Positions 11,958 through 20,650 of a DNA stretch of 64,000 nucleotides are shown in pieces (the first letter of the stretch is position 1; each line of letters opens with the position of its first letter). The stretch is taken from contig NC_013124.1 of NCBI RefSeq assembly GCF_000023265.1, positions 1-64,000 of the forward strand, read 5' to 3'. Below the pieces are notes generated by a model. The model made no database searches. It was not told the origin of the DNA and was given only the letters and a program-made list of their open reading frames with translations. The translations under genes were made by a program, and so were the position numbers. This DNA is from Acidimicrobium ferrooxidans DSM 10331. Its GTDB lineage: Bacteria; Actinomycetota; Acidimicrobiia; Acidimicrobiales; Acidimicrobiaceae.

Positions 11958-12382
11958 TGCGACGGCTCCTCACCGACGATCGAGCCGAGAGCGATGCGGT
12001 GGTTGCACTGCCAGCGGTGGCGGCCGTGATGGTCGTGCTCGCGGTCTCGGTGGGCGTCGTGGTGTGGTGGGCGGCCGCGCAATCGGCCCAGGCGATCGCC
12101 AATGCCGCCGGATTCGAAGCCCTGAGTCTCCCGGTCCTCGGGACTCCGGCCGCCGAGTCGGCGCTCGGTGCCATGGTCGCGGCCGAGACCGCAGCGCGCT
12201 CCTTCCCGCCGCTCAGCTGCGCCCTGAGTGGGCTCGACGTCGCCGCCGCCCAGATTCCAGCGTCGGTGACCGTCACGGTGACCTGTTCGACGACCGTTCC
12301 CGTGCTCGGGTTCGTGCACTTCGAGCGGTCGGTGACGCTGGGCCTGAACCCCTCACACCTCATCGCCGGGAGTACGCCGTGA
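11957..12382 (+). CDS. TadE-like pseudopilin (2)
   Basis: The 141-residue product starts MRRLLTDDRAESDAVVALPAV, with the short acidic leader and long hydrophobic helix (about 16-45) typical of TadE-like proteins. An extracellular domain follows with two cysteines (LSCALS, VTCSTT). A GTG three bases upstream is an alternative start. It overlaps both neighbours by a few bases, and the next start is embedded in its stop region. Confidence 0.6.
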   Translation: MRRLLTDDRAESDAVVALPAVAAVMVVLAVSVGVVVWWAAAQSAQAIANAAGFEALSLPVLGTPAAESALGAMVAAETAARSFPPLSCALSGLDVAAAQIPASVTVTVTCSTTVPVLGFVHFERSVTLGLNPSHLIAGSTP

Positions 12383-12861
12383 GGGCGCCGAGCGAGCAGG
12401 GAGACGCGACGCCCGCGCTGCTCGCGGTCGGATCGATCCTGCTCGTCATGGGACTCACGGTGGCGGCCCTCGTGCTCGAGAGCATCACGATGGCCGAGAC
12501 CATGGCGCGGGCGGCGGCGCGGGCGGCGGCGCACGCCGCTGCCAACGTGCTCTGGCAGACGGCTGGGAACGCGGGGTCGCCAGGGCTCGTGACGATGCGG
12601 AATCCGTCGTTCTACGATCCCAACCTCCAGAGCGCGGCCTCGGCAGCGCTCGCGGGGGTCCCACACGGGGTCGGTACGAGCGTCGTGTCGTGCTCGGGCG
12701 GGCTCGTCCCCAACGGACACGGCCTCCAGCGCTATTACCTCGACGTACGGGCGACCTGCACCGTGGTGTTCGTCCCGCCCATGAGCGATCTCATCACCGT
12801 GGTGGCCATCAGCCCGATCACGGTCACGGCCTCCGCCCACCTCGTGGGGAGCCTCGCGTGA
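12379..12861 (+). CDS. TadE/TadG-like pseudopilin (3)
   Basis: The product has 160 residues: leader RAPSEQGDATPALLAVGS, a hydrophobic helix at about 12-36, an alanine-rich helical stretch (AARAAARAAAHAAAN) and an extracytoplasmic part with two cysteines (VVSCSGG, RATCTVV). It is the third in a row of single-pass pseudopilin-like proteins. The GTG start overlaps the previous stop (GTGA), and the next gene overlaps in the same way. The Ala/Arg repeat is unusual, probably helix extension rather than a separate motif. Confidence 0.6.
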   Translation: MRAPSEQGDATPALLAVGSILLVMGLTVAALVLESITMAETMARAAARAAAHAAANVLWQTAGNAGSPGLVTMRNPSFYDPNLQSAASAALAGVPHGVGTSVVSCSGGLVPNGHGLQRYYLDVRATCTVVFVPPMSDLITVVAISPITVTASAHLVGSLA

Positions 12862-14492
12862 GCGCGCGTCGTGTGGCCATCGGTCTCGCTGGGTCGATCG
12901 CGGAGGTCCTCGTCCTGACACCGTGGTCGCTCCCGAATGAGCGCGTCGTGGCCCACCCCGTCGTCGTCGGGGCCGCGGCGGTGTGCGCCATCGCTGCGCT
13001 TGCGCTGTGGTGGCGGTGGGTGCTGGGGCGAGGTGGTGGCGACCATTCATCGATCCCCGACGGAGTCCGCGCCCCGGCGCGAGCGTCGGTCGCGGTCGAT
13101 CTCGATCTCGACGCAGTCCCAGCCATCGAGGTGCCCGGCGTCGGGATCGTCGCGATGGAACGCTCGACGTCGCAGTGGGTCCTCGAGGTCGCCGCCGAGC
13201 AGGAGCTCCACCGCGTGGCGGAGCACGCCCGGCTGCATCGGCCGCGAGGGATGGTGCCGCTCGCAGTGCCAGATCGCAACCCGGCCGCCGAGGACCTCCG
13301 CGCCCTCGTCCGCCTTGACCATCGCGTCCGCTCCTCGCCAGCGCACGAGGGCTCGCTCACGCCGCTGCGCTCTGGCGAGGTCGTAGGGGGTCAGCGCCAC
13401 ACACACGCCGACGCAGGGTCGGCATGCATTCGCGTCGTCGACCGGCTGGGCCAGCTTCGCGTGCTCAGCGGACTCGTCGGCATCGAGCCCGGCACCGGTC
13501 TCGACCTCATCGTCCAGCATCGGCTCTTGCCGTGGCTGGAGCCGGTTCGCTGTGTCGTGGTCGGGATGCGACGTGAGGAGGTCGTGGCCTTGGCACGATC
13601 GTCGGTGCTGGTCGTGTCCGACATCCGGCGGGCACAGGCGGTGCTCGACGAGGCAGTGAGTGCGACGAATGGATTCCCGGTGCTGGTGGTCGTGCATGGT
13701 GTCAGGCTTGCAATGGATGACGTGCGTGCGCTCGGTGCGGCCGGACGCGTCGTGGTCGTCGAGACGAGTGGACCTCCCGACGTGTCCTTCGCCTCCATCG
13801 ATCGTGGGCGCTGGCACGGCGCAGTGGAGCGGTTGAGTACGTTCGCGCCGACCCCCCTTCTGCCAGGTCAACTGCCACCGCCCCCACGACCCGGGAGACC
13901 CTGGGTGCGCCTGTGCGGCCTCGAGCCACGGCTCGAGGGCGTCGCCGCGAGCCGAGACGCCGCACAGTTGGTCGCTGCGCTCGTGCTCGACGGCGGCCGC
14001 GCCACGATCGACGCGTTGGCCGACGCGCTCGAGCGTCCGGCGCGGACCGTTCGATCCCTCGCACGCGAGGTGCCCACCTGTGTGGACGACGAGCGTGACG
14101 GGCTCCGGTTGCGCCCAGGTGTGGGATCCGATCTCGGCCTCGTCCACCGGGTCGACGAGGCGATCCGCATCGTCGACCTCGTGGCGAGGCCGCCACTTGC
14201 CGCCTACGAGCAGCCGTGGTTTCGCGCTCGAGCGCCGGTCCTGGAGGCGGTCCTCGTCGACTCCCTGCTCGCCACCGCGGAGGCACTCGAGCGCGCGGAC
14301 GCTCGTGGTGAGGCGAAGGTGATCGTGCGGCTCGTCCGCCGGACATTCGGACCGCTCGAGCGGCTCGAAGGCGGCGGTCTGCGCCCCGACGGGACCACGG
14401 GTGCAGACGAGGGCGTCGCCCGGAGCGAGGAGGTCGGCACCCACGTGCCACGAGCGGCGTTGGTGAGGCCAGGAGCCGTGGGGTCGTGGTGA
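12858..14492 (+). CDS. Membrane protein with possible winged-helix/BTAD-like C terminus in the pilus locus
   Basis: This 544-residue protein is not from a family I can name firmly. It has two N-terminal hydrophobic segments (about 5-22 and 35-55, ending LWWRW), then a long soluble part. Residues about 350-430 (WVRLCGLEPRLEG ... LVAALVLDGGRATIDALADAL ... LRLRPGVGSDLG) follow the pattern of the OmpR-like winged helix that precedes BTAD domains in actinobacterial regulators. An alpha-helical region follows. A membrane-tethered regulator or assembly factor is possible. It is coupled to both neighbours by 4-base overlaps. Confidence 0.55.
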   Translation: MSARRVAIGLAGSIAEVLVLTPWSLPNERVVAHPVVVGAAAVCAIAALALWWRWVLGRGGGDHSSIPDGVRAPARASVAVDLDLDAVPAIEVPGVGIVAMERSTSQWVLEVAAEQELHRVAEHARLHRPRGMVPLAVPDRNPAAEDLRALVRLDHRVRSSPAHEGSLTPLRSGEVVGGQRHTHADAGSACIRVVDRLGQLRVLSGLVGIEPGTGLDLIVQHRLLPWLEPVRCVVVGMRREEVVALARSSVLVVSDIRRAQAVLDEAVSATNGFPVLVVVHGVRLAMDDVRALGAAGRVVVVETSGPPDVSFASIDRGRWHGAVERLSTFAPTPLLPGQLPPPPRPGRPWVRLCGLEPRLEGVAASRDAAQLVAALVLDGGRATIDALADALERPARTVRSLAREVPTCVDDERDGLRLRPGVGSDLGLVHRVDEAIRIVDLVARPPLAAYEQPWFRARAPVLEAVLVDSLLATAEALERADARGEAKVIVRLVRRTFGPLERLEGGGLRPDGTTGADEGVARSEEVGTHVPRAALVRPGAVGSW

Positions 14493-14986
14493 GTAGCTTC
14501 GATGAGCGGCAGCCATCGGCCCTCGGGTGGGAGGGTGTCGATCAGGCGCCGTCGACGGGCCTGTCGGAGACCGACCAACATGTGTTCTGGGTCGAGGTCG
14601 GCGATCGGATCGGCGAAGGCCTCGGCCTGATCACTGCTCGCAGCGAGGTTGCCGAGGTGGAGCTCATCGTCGGGCCGGGTGACGAGCATCGCACGGTGGC
14701 CGAGCCGGTGGGCGGCGCCCCGTCGAACTGGGGCGACTTCGGGGATCTCGGAGGGGTCGCTCGGGACGACCGCGACGACGAGCCGCGGAGGCTGGTCGTC
14801 GCGGCGACGGAACCCACGGCCGAGACCGGAACGGTCGCGGCGGTCGACGTCGTGACGGCGCCGCTGATGACGCGTCCGCGACGCTCGCGATGGCGCACCT
14901 GGTCGATGGTGCTGGCGTCGGTTGCGCTGATCGTCGCGGCGCGCCTCCTGCTCTTCGTCGCCACCACCGGCGGACGGCACCCATGA
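14489..14986 (+). CDS. Single-pass membrane protein, function unknown
   Basis: This product of about 165 residues is acidic over the first 125 residues and ends with a basic stretch (TRPRRSRWR) followed by one hydrophobic helix (about 138-158) and a short tail. That suggests a tail-anchored protein with its bulk in the cytoplasm. No recognised domain is seen. It overlaps the upstream gene and the downstream peptidase gene by 4 bases each, so it belongs to the pilus operon. GTG codons at 14486 and 14489 are both possible starts. Confidence 0.5.
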   Translation: MSSFDERQPSALGWEGVDQAPSTGLSETDQHVFWVEVGDRIGEGLGLITARSEVAEVELIVGPGDEHRTVAEPVGGAPSNWGDFGDLGGVARDDRDDEPRRLVVAATEPTAETGTVAAVDVVTAPLMTRPRRSRWRTWSMVLASVALIVAARLLLFVATTGGRHP

Positions 14987-15468
14987 TCGCAGCGGTGTGG
15001 CTCCTTGCTGGCGTCGGCGTGATGGGTGCGCACCTCGTCGGGCCCGGACGCGAGGACGCTCGGAGCCATCGCCTGCGCCGACGTGGTTCGCTGTGGATCG
15101 TTACTCTCGTGTCGGCGCTGTACGCCGTCGCCGGCCTGGCCCTTGGGTTCGAGCCGCTTGGGTGGCTCCCGCTCGCACTCGGGCTGTGGCTGATCCTCGT
15201 CGTCGCGTTCGTGGTGCTCTTCCAGCGTCGTCACGTGGGAGGTGCCGACGTGCGCTACGTCGGCGGGGCGCTCTGGCTGGTCGCCGTCGGACTCGGTCCG
15301 GTCGGTCTCGTGTGGTTGCCGCTCACCTTGCTCGGCGCAAGCCTCGCGCAGCTCGCGTGGTCGGCGATCTCGGGTCAGCGAGGGCCGTGGGCGATGGTGG
15401 CGTGGCTGAGTGCAGCAGGACTCGTCCTTGCGGTCGTTGCTCTGATTGCTGAGGTGGCACTGCGATAG
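14983..15468 (+). CDS. Compact prepilin peptidase (TadV/CpaA-like, A24 family)
   Basis: This 161-residue protein with about five membrane helices carries two aspartates placed as in A24 aspartic prepilin peptidases: Asp25 in GREDARSHRLRRR, corresponding to the D..t..IPN region, and Asp89 in VGGADVRY, corresponding to the GxGD/GGGDVKL motif. They are 64 residues apart, close to family spacing. This enzyme would cut the leaders of the Flp and TadE-like prepilins encoded upstream. The signature is imperfect (GGAD instead of GxGD), so the call rests on spacing, topology and locus. Confidence 0.6.
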   Translation: MIAAVWLLAGVGVMGAHLVGPGREDARSHRLRRRGSLWIVTLVSALYAVAGLALGFEPLGWLPLALGLWLILVVAFVVLFQRRHVGGADVRYVGGALWLVAVGLGPVGLVWLPLTLLGASLAQLAWSAISGQRGPWAMVAWLSAAGLVLAVVALIAEVALR

Positions 15469-15524
15469 GCGCTCAATGGGAGCCGTCGTCGTGCCGACAG
15501 TAGTCGAGAGCGAAGGAGGCGGAC

Positions 15525-16175
15525 GTGGCTCGAGATGACGCCGCACGGCGACTGGTGATCACCGGCGTCGGCATCGCGTTCCTCGGCTTGGCGATCGCCG
15601 GGACGAGTGTCTACTACCTCGAGACGCGTGTCTTTCGCGAGGTCCAGATCGTGGAGGCCGCCGCCGAGCTGCTCCCTGGGCAACCGATCGCTCGATCGGA
15701 GCTCACCGTCGTGACGACCCCGGCGCAGATCGCCTCCGGGAGCGGGGTCGTGCTGGCCGGTGCGCTCGACGCCCTCAGCTCGGGGAGCTATACCGTGTCG
15801 GTGCCGGTCGCCCCCGGCGCGCCACTCGAGGTTCGCGAGCTCGCCAAGCGTCCTCCTCGAGGGGAACGCGTCCTCTACTTCACGCCGCAGGTCGCGCCCC
15901 CCAACCTGGAGGCGGGCTCGGTGATCGATATCCTCGTGCCTCAGCCGAGCACCGTCCAGACGCAGTCGTCGGCGCACGTCCCCTACGACGTTCCGGTCGC
16001 GACCGGCGTGACGGTGCTGTCGGTGACGCATCCCTCGTCTGGATCATCCGGTTCGCTCGGCATCGAGGTCGCACTACCTCCCGCCGAAGTCGCGGCCGCT
16101 GCGGCCGCCGCGACCAGCTCGCAGTGCGTCGTGGTGTTCTCGTTCCCTGGTGCCCGACCCGTTCCGGTGGGCTAG
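15525..16175 (+). CDS. SAF-domain pilus protein, RcpC/CpaB-like
   Basis: This 216-residue protein has an N-terminal membrane helix (about 10-32) and an SAF-like region (VQIVEAAAELLPGQPIARSELTVV). That pattern is typical of CpaB/RcpC proteins, which are periplasmic components of Tad systems. A beta-rich C-terminal half follows. The GTG start is preceded by GAAGGAGG. It stands after a 56-base gap, the largest in the tad locus, so a secondary promoter is possible here. Confidence 0.7.
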   Translation: MARDDAARRLVITGVGIAFLGLAIAGTSVYYLETRVFREVQIVEAAAELLPGQPIARSELTVVTTPAQIASGSGVVLAGALDALSSGSYTVSVPVAPGAPLEVRELAKRPPRGERVLYFTPQVAPPNLEAGSVIDILVPQPSTVQTQSSAHVPYDVPVATGVTVLSVTHPSSGSSGSLGIEVALPPAEVAAAAAAATSSQCVVVFSFPGARPVPVG

Positions 16176-16177
16176 CC

Positions 16178-16954
16178 ATGCTGGTGGTGTTCGGGCTCGA
16201 TGCGAACGTCGGTCGCAAGCGAGTCGCCGCTGCCCTGACACGTGCTGTTCCGGGGACCCGCCTGCTGGTCGAACTCGGCGTGTCGGGTACGACGTGGTCC
16301 ATGGCGGGAGCCGAGTTCCAGAAGCGCACCCCGACCCTCGAAACGATCTACGAGGTCCTGCGCGAGCGCAACGACGGCATGCGGCGGGTGCGCGTGCACC
16401 TCGACACCGTGGTAGGTGCGCTGAGCGACCTCGAGAGCGCACGGCCCATCAGCGCCGCCGATGCGTCGCGTCGCGATGTCGTGCCCGTGGTGCGCGCGCC
16501 CGTCAGTTCGACCGAGGCCGCCGAGCGCGCGCTCGAGTTCGGCTCGGCGCTCGTCGAGCTGTTCGTCCAGCTGGAACGCTCCAGCGTTCTCGGGCCCACC
16601 ACCGTGCTCGCCGACGCGGGCTGGGTGGCGCCGGGTCTCGTCGGGCAGGCGGCGTGGGCCGCTGCGGCGAGCGATCTGGTGCTCGTGGTCGGGGAGCGGC
16701 CGGTGGCGATCGCCTCGCTCGGCTACTTCGAGCGGGCGTTCCCGCAGGCTCGGGTCTGGGTCGTCGCGCTGGCGGCGGGTCGTCGTCGCCGTCGTCTCGC
16801 TGAAGTGGCTCGCTTCGCACTGCGCGCGCGTCACGGCGTCGAGGTCATCGCCGTAGAACCCGATCAGCTCGGATCGGGGACCGCCCTCGAGCAGGTCCTC
16901 GAGCCCATCGTCATGGGATCGGCTGGTTCGACCCTCGGGGAGCTCGGAGCGTGA
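16178..16954 (+). CDS. Degenerate MinD/ParA-like protein, TadZ/CpaE position
   Basis: TadZ/CpaE proteins are MinD-like ATPases that place the Tad machine at the pole. This 258-residue protein keeps the general order: an N-terminal strand then GLDANVGRKRVAAAL where the deviant Walker A KGGxGKT should be, TTVLADAGWVAPG near the Walker B position, and SDLVLVVGERPVAIASL in the following strand. The P-loop lacks the KT pair, so ATP binding is doubtful. Position between cpaB and tadB supports the call. It overlaps tadB by 4 bases. Confidence 0.5.
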   Translation: MLVVFGLDANVGRKRVAAALTRAVPGTRLLVELGVSGTTWSMAGAEFQKRTPTLETIYEVLRERNDGMRRVRVHLDTVVGALSDLESARPISAADASRRDVVPVVRAPVSSTEAAERALEFGSALVELFVQLERSSVLGPTTVLADAGWVAPGLVGQAAWAAAASDLVLVVGERPVAIASLGYFERAFPQARVWVVALAAGRRRRRLAEVARFALRARHGVEVIAVEPDQLGSGTALEQVLEPIVMGSAGSTLGELGA

Positions 16955-17850
16955 CCCGGGCCCTCGTCATGATCGCCGGGAGCTTCCTCGGTATCGGTGT
17001 CGTGGGGGCGTTGATCGCGATCGCCGTGGCTCTCCGCCCCCCGAGTGGGGGTCGAGTCGAGGAGGTCGAACGCGTCGGACTCGTGTCGCGTCGGCCATCG
17101 GCGCTCCGGTCTGCGCTTGCGACGATGCACCCATTCGCCATCGACCATCGACTCGCCATCGGCGTCGCGCTTGCGCTGCTCGCCGGGCTGGCTGGGGCGT
17201 GGTTGCTGGTCGTCCCGTCGATCCTCATCGGCTACGTGCTCGGCGACCTGTTCCTACGGCCGGCGCTCGCCGAGTCGGTCGACGAGCTCTCGTCGATGCT
17301 CCAGTTCATCATCGACTTTCGCTCAGGGCTCCTCTCCGGAGGTGTGTCGGTTCCGGCGGCACTCGAGCTCGCGATCGATGCACAACCAGCGGGTCGCTTC
17401 ACGCGAGATCGTCGCGTGCCGTACCAACAGATGGCCGATCCCTCCGCTCGCGAGGGGGAGGCTCGTGTTGCGTTGAGCCATCTCATCGAGCGCACGACCA
17501 ATCCGTTGATCCACATCACCGACGTGTTGGTGTACCTGGCGCTGCGTGCGACGAACCTGCGGGTGGCGAACCAGCTCGATCTCCTCGGCGACGTGCTGCT
17601 ACAGCAGGTCCAGGCCTATCGAGGGCTCGTGGTCACCGAGCTGCTCTCGTCGCTCGGCGAGGTGCGGCTCATCACCATCATCACCATCGGGGCGGTGTAT
17701 GCGACGCTCCTCGCACTCGGCGGCTCGCTCGGCAGCGACATCGGACTGTCACTGCTCGCGCAGGTCGTCGCCCTTGCAGGGAGCGGGGCGCAGCTCTTGT
17801 GGGCCCTCTCGTTGCGTCGTGATCTCGAGTTCAAACTTCGGTACCTGTGA
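16951..17850 (+). CDS. tadB: Tad pilus inner membrane protein TadB (T2SF family)
   Basis: This is a type II secretion GspF-like membrane platform protein for pilus assembly. The 299 residues include an N-terminal pair of membrane segments (about 5-27 and 68-98), a cytoplasmic helical domain with FRSGLLSGGVSVPAALELAI and C-terminal membrane helices (about 233-250 and 260-285). The GTG start overlaps the TadZ-like stop. It is followed 11 bases later by tadC, and TadB/TadC pairs are the rule. Confidence 0.75.
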   Translation: MTRALVMIAGSFLGIGVVGALIAIAVALRPPSGGRVEEVERVGLVSRRPSALRSALATMHPFAIDHRLAIGVALALLAGLAGAWLLVVPSILIGYVLGDLFLRPALAESVDELSSMLQFIIDFRSGLLSGGVSVPAALELAIDAQPAGRFTRDRRVPYQQMADPSAREGEARVALSHLIERTTNPLIHITDVLVYLALRATNLRVANQLDLLGDVLLQQVQAYRGLVVTELLSSLGEVRLITIITIGAVYATLLALGGSLGSDIGLSLLAQVVALAGSGAQLLWALSLRRDLEFKLRYL

Positions 17851-17861
17851 GGTCGTGACCC

Positions 17862-18785
17862 ATGGATGCACGGTGGCTGATCATCGGGGTCGGTATCGCG
17901 ATTGGTTTGGTCATCGCCGGAGCCGGCGTCGCGCTCGCCGGAGGCAGCACCCTACTTGCGCTCAGACGCTATGCGGCAGCGCTGCCCTCGATCGCGTCGC
18001 GCTCGCGTGTGCCGCTCGCGCGGCGAGTCGTTGCCGCCCTGGCGCGACGGCAAGCCGACTTCGATGCCACGCTCTGGATCGCGCACTGGTCCACCGAGGA
18101 TGCCGTCGCGCGCCTCCAGCAGCTGTGGCTGGTGCTCGCTGTTCTGGCTGGTGGCCTCGTGCTCCTCGCGAAGGCCGTCGTGCCGAACCTGTCACCGTTC
18201 GTCCTGGCGATCGTCGCGGCGGCGGCGCTCGCCCTTGCCGCGGTCGTTGCTCGCGTGGTGCTGGTGTGGCAGGTTCGCGCCGAGGCCCGCATCGCGCGCC
18301 AGCGCATCGACAACTCCCTGGCCAACCTGGCGCTCTTGATCCGGGTGTACGTCCAGGGCGGTGCATCGGCGACCGAGGCGCTGACCGCCATCAGCGAGCT
18401 TCGAGGCGTCATGAGCGACGCCGGTGCGCGCGATGTCGACGCGTGGATCCAGGGATCCCAGCGCAACGACCAGAACATCGGGGCCGTGCTCGAGCGCTTC
18501 GGGAACACCTATGGTGTGCCCCGCATCGCGCAACTCGGCTCGTACCTCGAGCAGTCGATCCTGTCGGGTCGGCCGGTCTCCGACACCCTGGACGTGGCCA
18601 TTCGAGACGCTTACCAGGCCCTGTTCGAGTCCACCGTCGCGGCGGTGAACCAACGGGTACGCATCGCGTCCCTGGTGTTCATCCCTGGCGTCATCGCGAT
18701 CGGCGTGGTGTTCATGGCGTCGATGATCGCATCGATGCACGGCATCGGGCAGGTGACGAAGCTGTTCGGCGGCGGAGGCCTCTAG
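17862..18785 (+). CDS. tadC: Tad pilus inner membrane protein TadC (T2SF family)
   Basis: The last gene of the pilus locus encodes a 307-residue GspF-like membrane protein. It has membrane segments at about 7-30, 87-105, 107-130 and 262-290, and the T2SF helical region ANLALLIRVYVQGGASATEALTAI. It forms the platform with TadB. The next gene is convergent and starts its stop codon only 6 bases away, with no hairpin between them. Confidence 0.75.
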   Translation: MDARWLIIGVGIAIGLVIAGAGVALAGGSTLLALRRYAAALPSIASRSRVPLARRVVAALARRQADFDATLWIAHWSTEDAVARLQQLWLVLAVLAGGLVLLAKAVVPNLSPFVLAIVAAAALALAAVVARVVLVWQVRAEARIARQRIDNSLANLALLIRVYVQGGASATEALTAISELRGVMSDAGARDVDAWIQGSQRNDQNIGAVLERFGNTYGVPRIAQLGSYLEQSILSGRPVSDTLDVAIRDAYQALFESTVAAVNQRVRIASLVFIPGVIAIGVVFMASMIASMHGIGQVTKLFGGGGL

Positions 18786-18790
18786 CGAGA

Positions 18791-20422
18791 TCAGTTGGTG
18801 GCCGTCAGCGGCGGCTCACCCGGGTAGCTCCAGAGCGGCTGCCAGGGAGAGATCGTCGGATCGGCCATCGCGGAGGCCGGGCTCTGGGCCTGGTTGGCCC
18901 ACTTGGCCTGATAAGGAAGACCCTCGAACTCCACGACCTGACCGGGTTGGTACGTGACGGTGGGCTCCCAAGTCGGATCGGCCCCTGGAGGCAGCGTCGG
19001 GAGTGTCGGTGCGTGATCGCTCTCCAGCACCGGTCCGAGGAGTTCCCATGGCGTCTGGTAGGCATACTCGAACTGCTGCGTGGGCTGTTGGCCCTGGTTG
19101 TACCACTTGGCCTCGTAGATGTAGCCACCCCACACCACCTTGTAGCCGGCGGGATAGGGGAAGGACGCGCTCCAGATCGGGAAGGGCGCGTTGGCTGGGT
19201 TGGCGCTCACCGTGGTCGTGACCTGGATCAGCCCGCGACCGCGTTGCACGGACGCAGGGATCTGATGCTCGATCTCGCTCGAGAACGCGAGCGGGGCTGT
19301 CTGTGCGTCGGAGCAGGTGTTCGAGTAGACGGCTTCGTTCGCCAGCGATGCGGCGCACGGCGCATCACGGTTCAGCGACCAGAACGAGACCCGCCCGATC
19401 GCCTGTGACGTCGACCACGCCACGAGCTGCGACGCGCCCTGGAGGCTCACCCGTTGACCGACGACGTTGTTCTGACCGATCTGGAACGTCACACCCATGT
19501 GGTTCCAGATCTGGTGGGAGTTGAGGGGGATACGGTACTCGGCGAACAGGGTCGTGAGCTGCTGGTGTGCCGCCGTGAGTGCGCTCTCGGCGGTTTGGAC
19601 GAGGCCCCCGGGCGTCGAGGTGAAGTCCATTGTCATCACGTTGACGCCAGCGAGAGGAACCCGCTTGAGGAGCATCGCGCGGATCGCCGCGATGCCTGGG
19701 TCCGACAGTCCCTGGGGTGTCGCTGGTAGCGTGAGCCAGATCTGGATCCCGGGGTCTTCGTGAGCCACGATCGACAGCGCGGCTGCCCGTCGGAGCGTCG
19801 CCGCTTGACTCGTGAGCGCGGGGCCCTCGATATCGAAGTCGACGATGTGTTGGTCGTACTGGCGGATGATCTGCTGGTACGCGGCGGCCAGCGACGTCGG
19901 CGTCGTGCACGCCATCGACAAGTGGGTGTGGGCTTGGCCGCCGAAGGACACGATCGCGGTCCCGCCGATGCTGGCGTACTCGGCGAGCCGGGAGTTCAGG
20001 GCGAGGTCCTGGTTGGCGGCGCTCGGGGTATAGACGCCACCCCAGGTGGGTGAGCAGCCGTTCGTGCCGCTCGCGACGACGAACCCGAGCACCGTCTGCT
20101 TCGCGTCGTTCTGGGTCGGATCCTGGAACGCATAGGTCGGCGACAGCGTGGCGTCGACGTACGGGGCGAAGTAGGTCGCGTGGACCGGCGCTGCGTCGAT
20201 GATCCGCTGGTGGATGCGCCACGCCGCCAGCGAGCCAGCTCCACCGAGCACCATGAGGCCCATGAGGATCCGCACAGGGCTGTAGCGGCGCAGGCGCTCC
20301 CCGAGCGGCGGCTTCCGATCCGGACCGTCTCCCTCCAGCTCGTGCGGCATCACGAGATCACTGACAGTGATCAAAGGCTGCAATGAGTGGTCACCAAGCG
20401 GAGAGAGCTCGTCGTGTGACAT
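18791..20422 (-). CDS. Membrane-anchored GH18 chitinase-like protein with two chitin-binding-like repeats
   Basis: The 543-residue protein has a cytoplasmic N terminus, one membrane helix (about 54-72) and a GH18-like domain. The catalytic strand is IVDFDIEGP, preserving the DxDxE core, and an upstream strand is GTAIVSFGGQ. The C terminus has two repeats resembling CBM5/12: YKVVWGGYIYEAKWYNQGQQP with PWELLG, and VVEFEGLPYQAKWANQAQSP with PWQPLW. The ATG at 20422 is preceded by AGGAG. It may act on chitin or on a GlcNAc-containing surface polymer; the divergent neighbour is a polysaccharide synthase. Confidence 0.75.
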   Translation of the reverse strand: MSHDELSPLGDHSLQPLITVSDLVMPHELEGDGPDRKPPLGERLRRYSPVRILMGLMVLGGAGSLAAWRIHQRIIDAAPVHATYFAPYVDATLSPTYAFQDPTQNDAKQTVLGFVVASGTNGCSPTWGGVYTPSAANQDLALNSRLAEYASIGGTAIVSFGGQAHTHLSMACTTPTSLAAAYQQIIRQYDQHIVDFDIEGPALTSQAATLRRAAALSIVAHEDPGIQIWLTLPATPQGLSDPGIAAIRAMLLKRVPLAGVNVMTMDFTSTPGGLVQTAESALTAAHQQLTTLFAEYRIPLNSHQIWNHMGVTFQIGQNNVVGQRVSLQGASQLVAWSTSQAIGRVSFWSLNRDAPCAASLANEAVYSNTCSDAQTAPLAFSSEIEHQIPASVQRGRGLIQVTTTVSANPANAPFPIWSASFPYPAGYKVVWGGYIYEAKWYNQGQQPTQQFEYAYQTPWELLGPVLESDHAPTLPTLPPGADPTWEPTVTYQPGQVVEFEGLPYQAKWANQAQSPASAMADPTISPWQPLWSYPGEPPLTATN

Positions 20423-20650
20423 CGCTACTCCTGTCGAAACGGGTCGTTGTCGGTACGGACGAGTGTAGCGTGGAGCGGTCGTGTCGGGCCCTCGATCACC
20501 CTCCGTGGGGTTCAATTCTCAGTTGAGCCCACAATGTGGGTTCGAGTACGGTCTTTGCCCTCCGCAACAAGCTACACTCTGCGTGAGGGTGGTTCTACCG
20601 TGGTGGGCGGTCTGCGGTCGGTCTCCTACGAGCACGGGAGGGAGAACAGG
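20423..20650. promoter_or_regulatory. Divergent intergenic region with palindrome
   Basis: This 228-base gene-free spacer separates the GH18 gene from the glycosyltransferase-EAL gene. It holds a perfect palindrome CCCAC-AAT-GTGGG at 20528-20540, a candidate operator, and a TACACT hexamer at 20573-20578 that could be a -10 element for the rightward gene. A GGGAGGGA ribosome binding site (20636-20643) precedes a TTG at 20651. No start codon with a better site is seen upstream. Confidence 0.4.

Noticed and set aside
13047-14516. Long minus-strand frames opposite the 12858 gene
   Set aside because: Composition is typical of antisense GC-rich frames, and the plus-strand gene is supported by overlaps with its neighbours.
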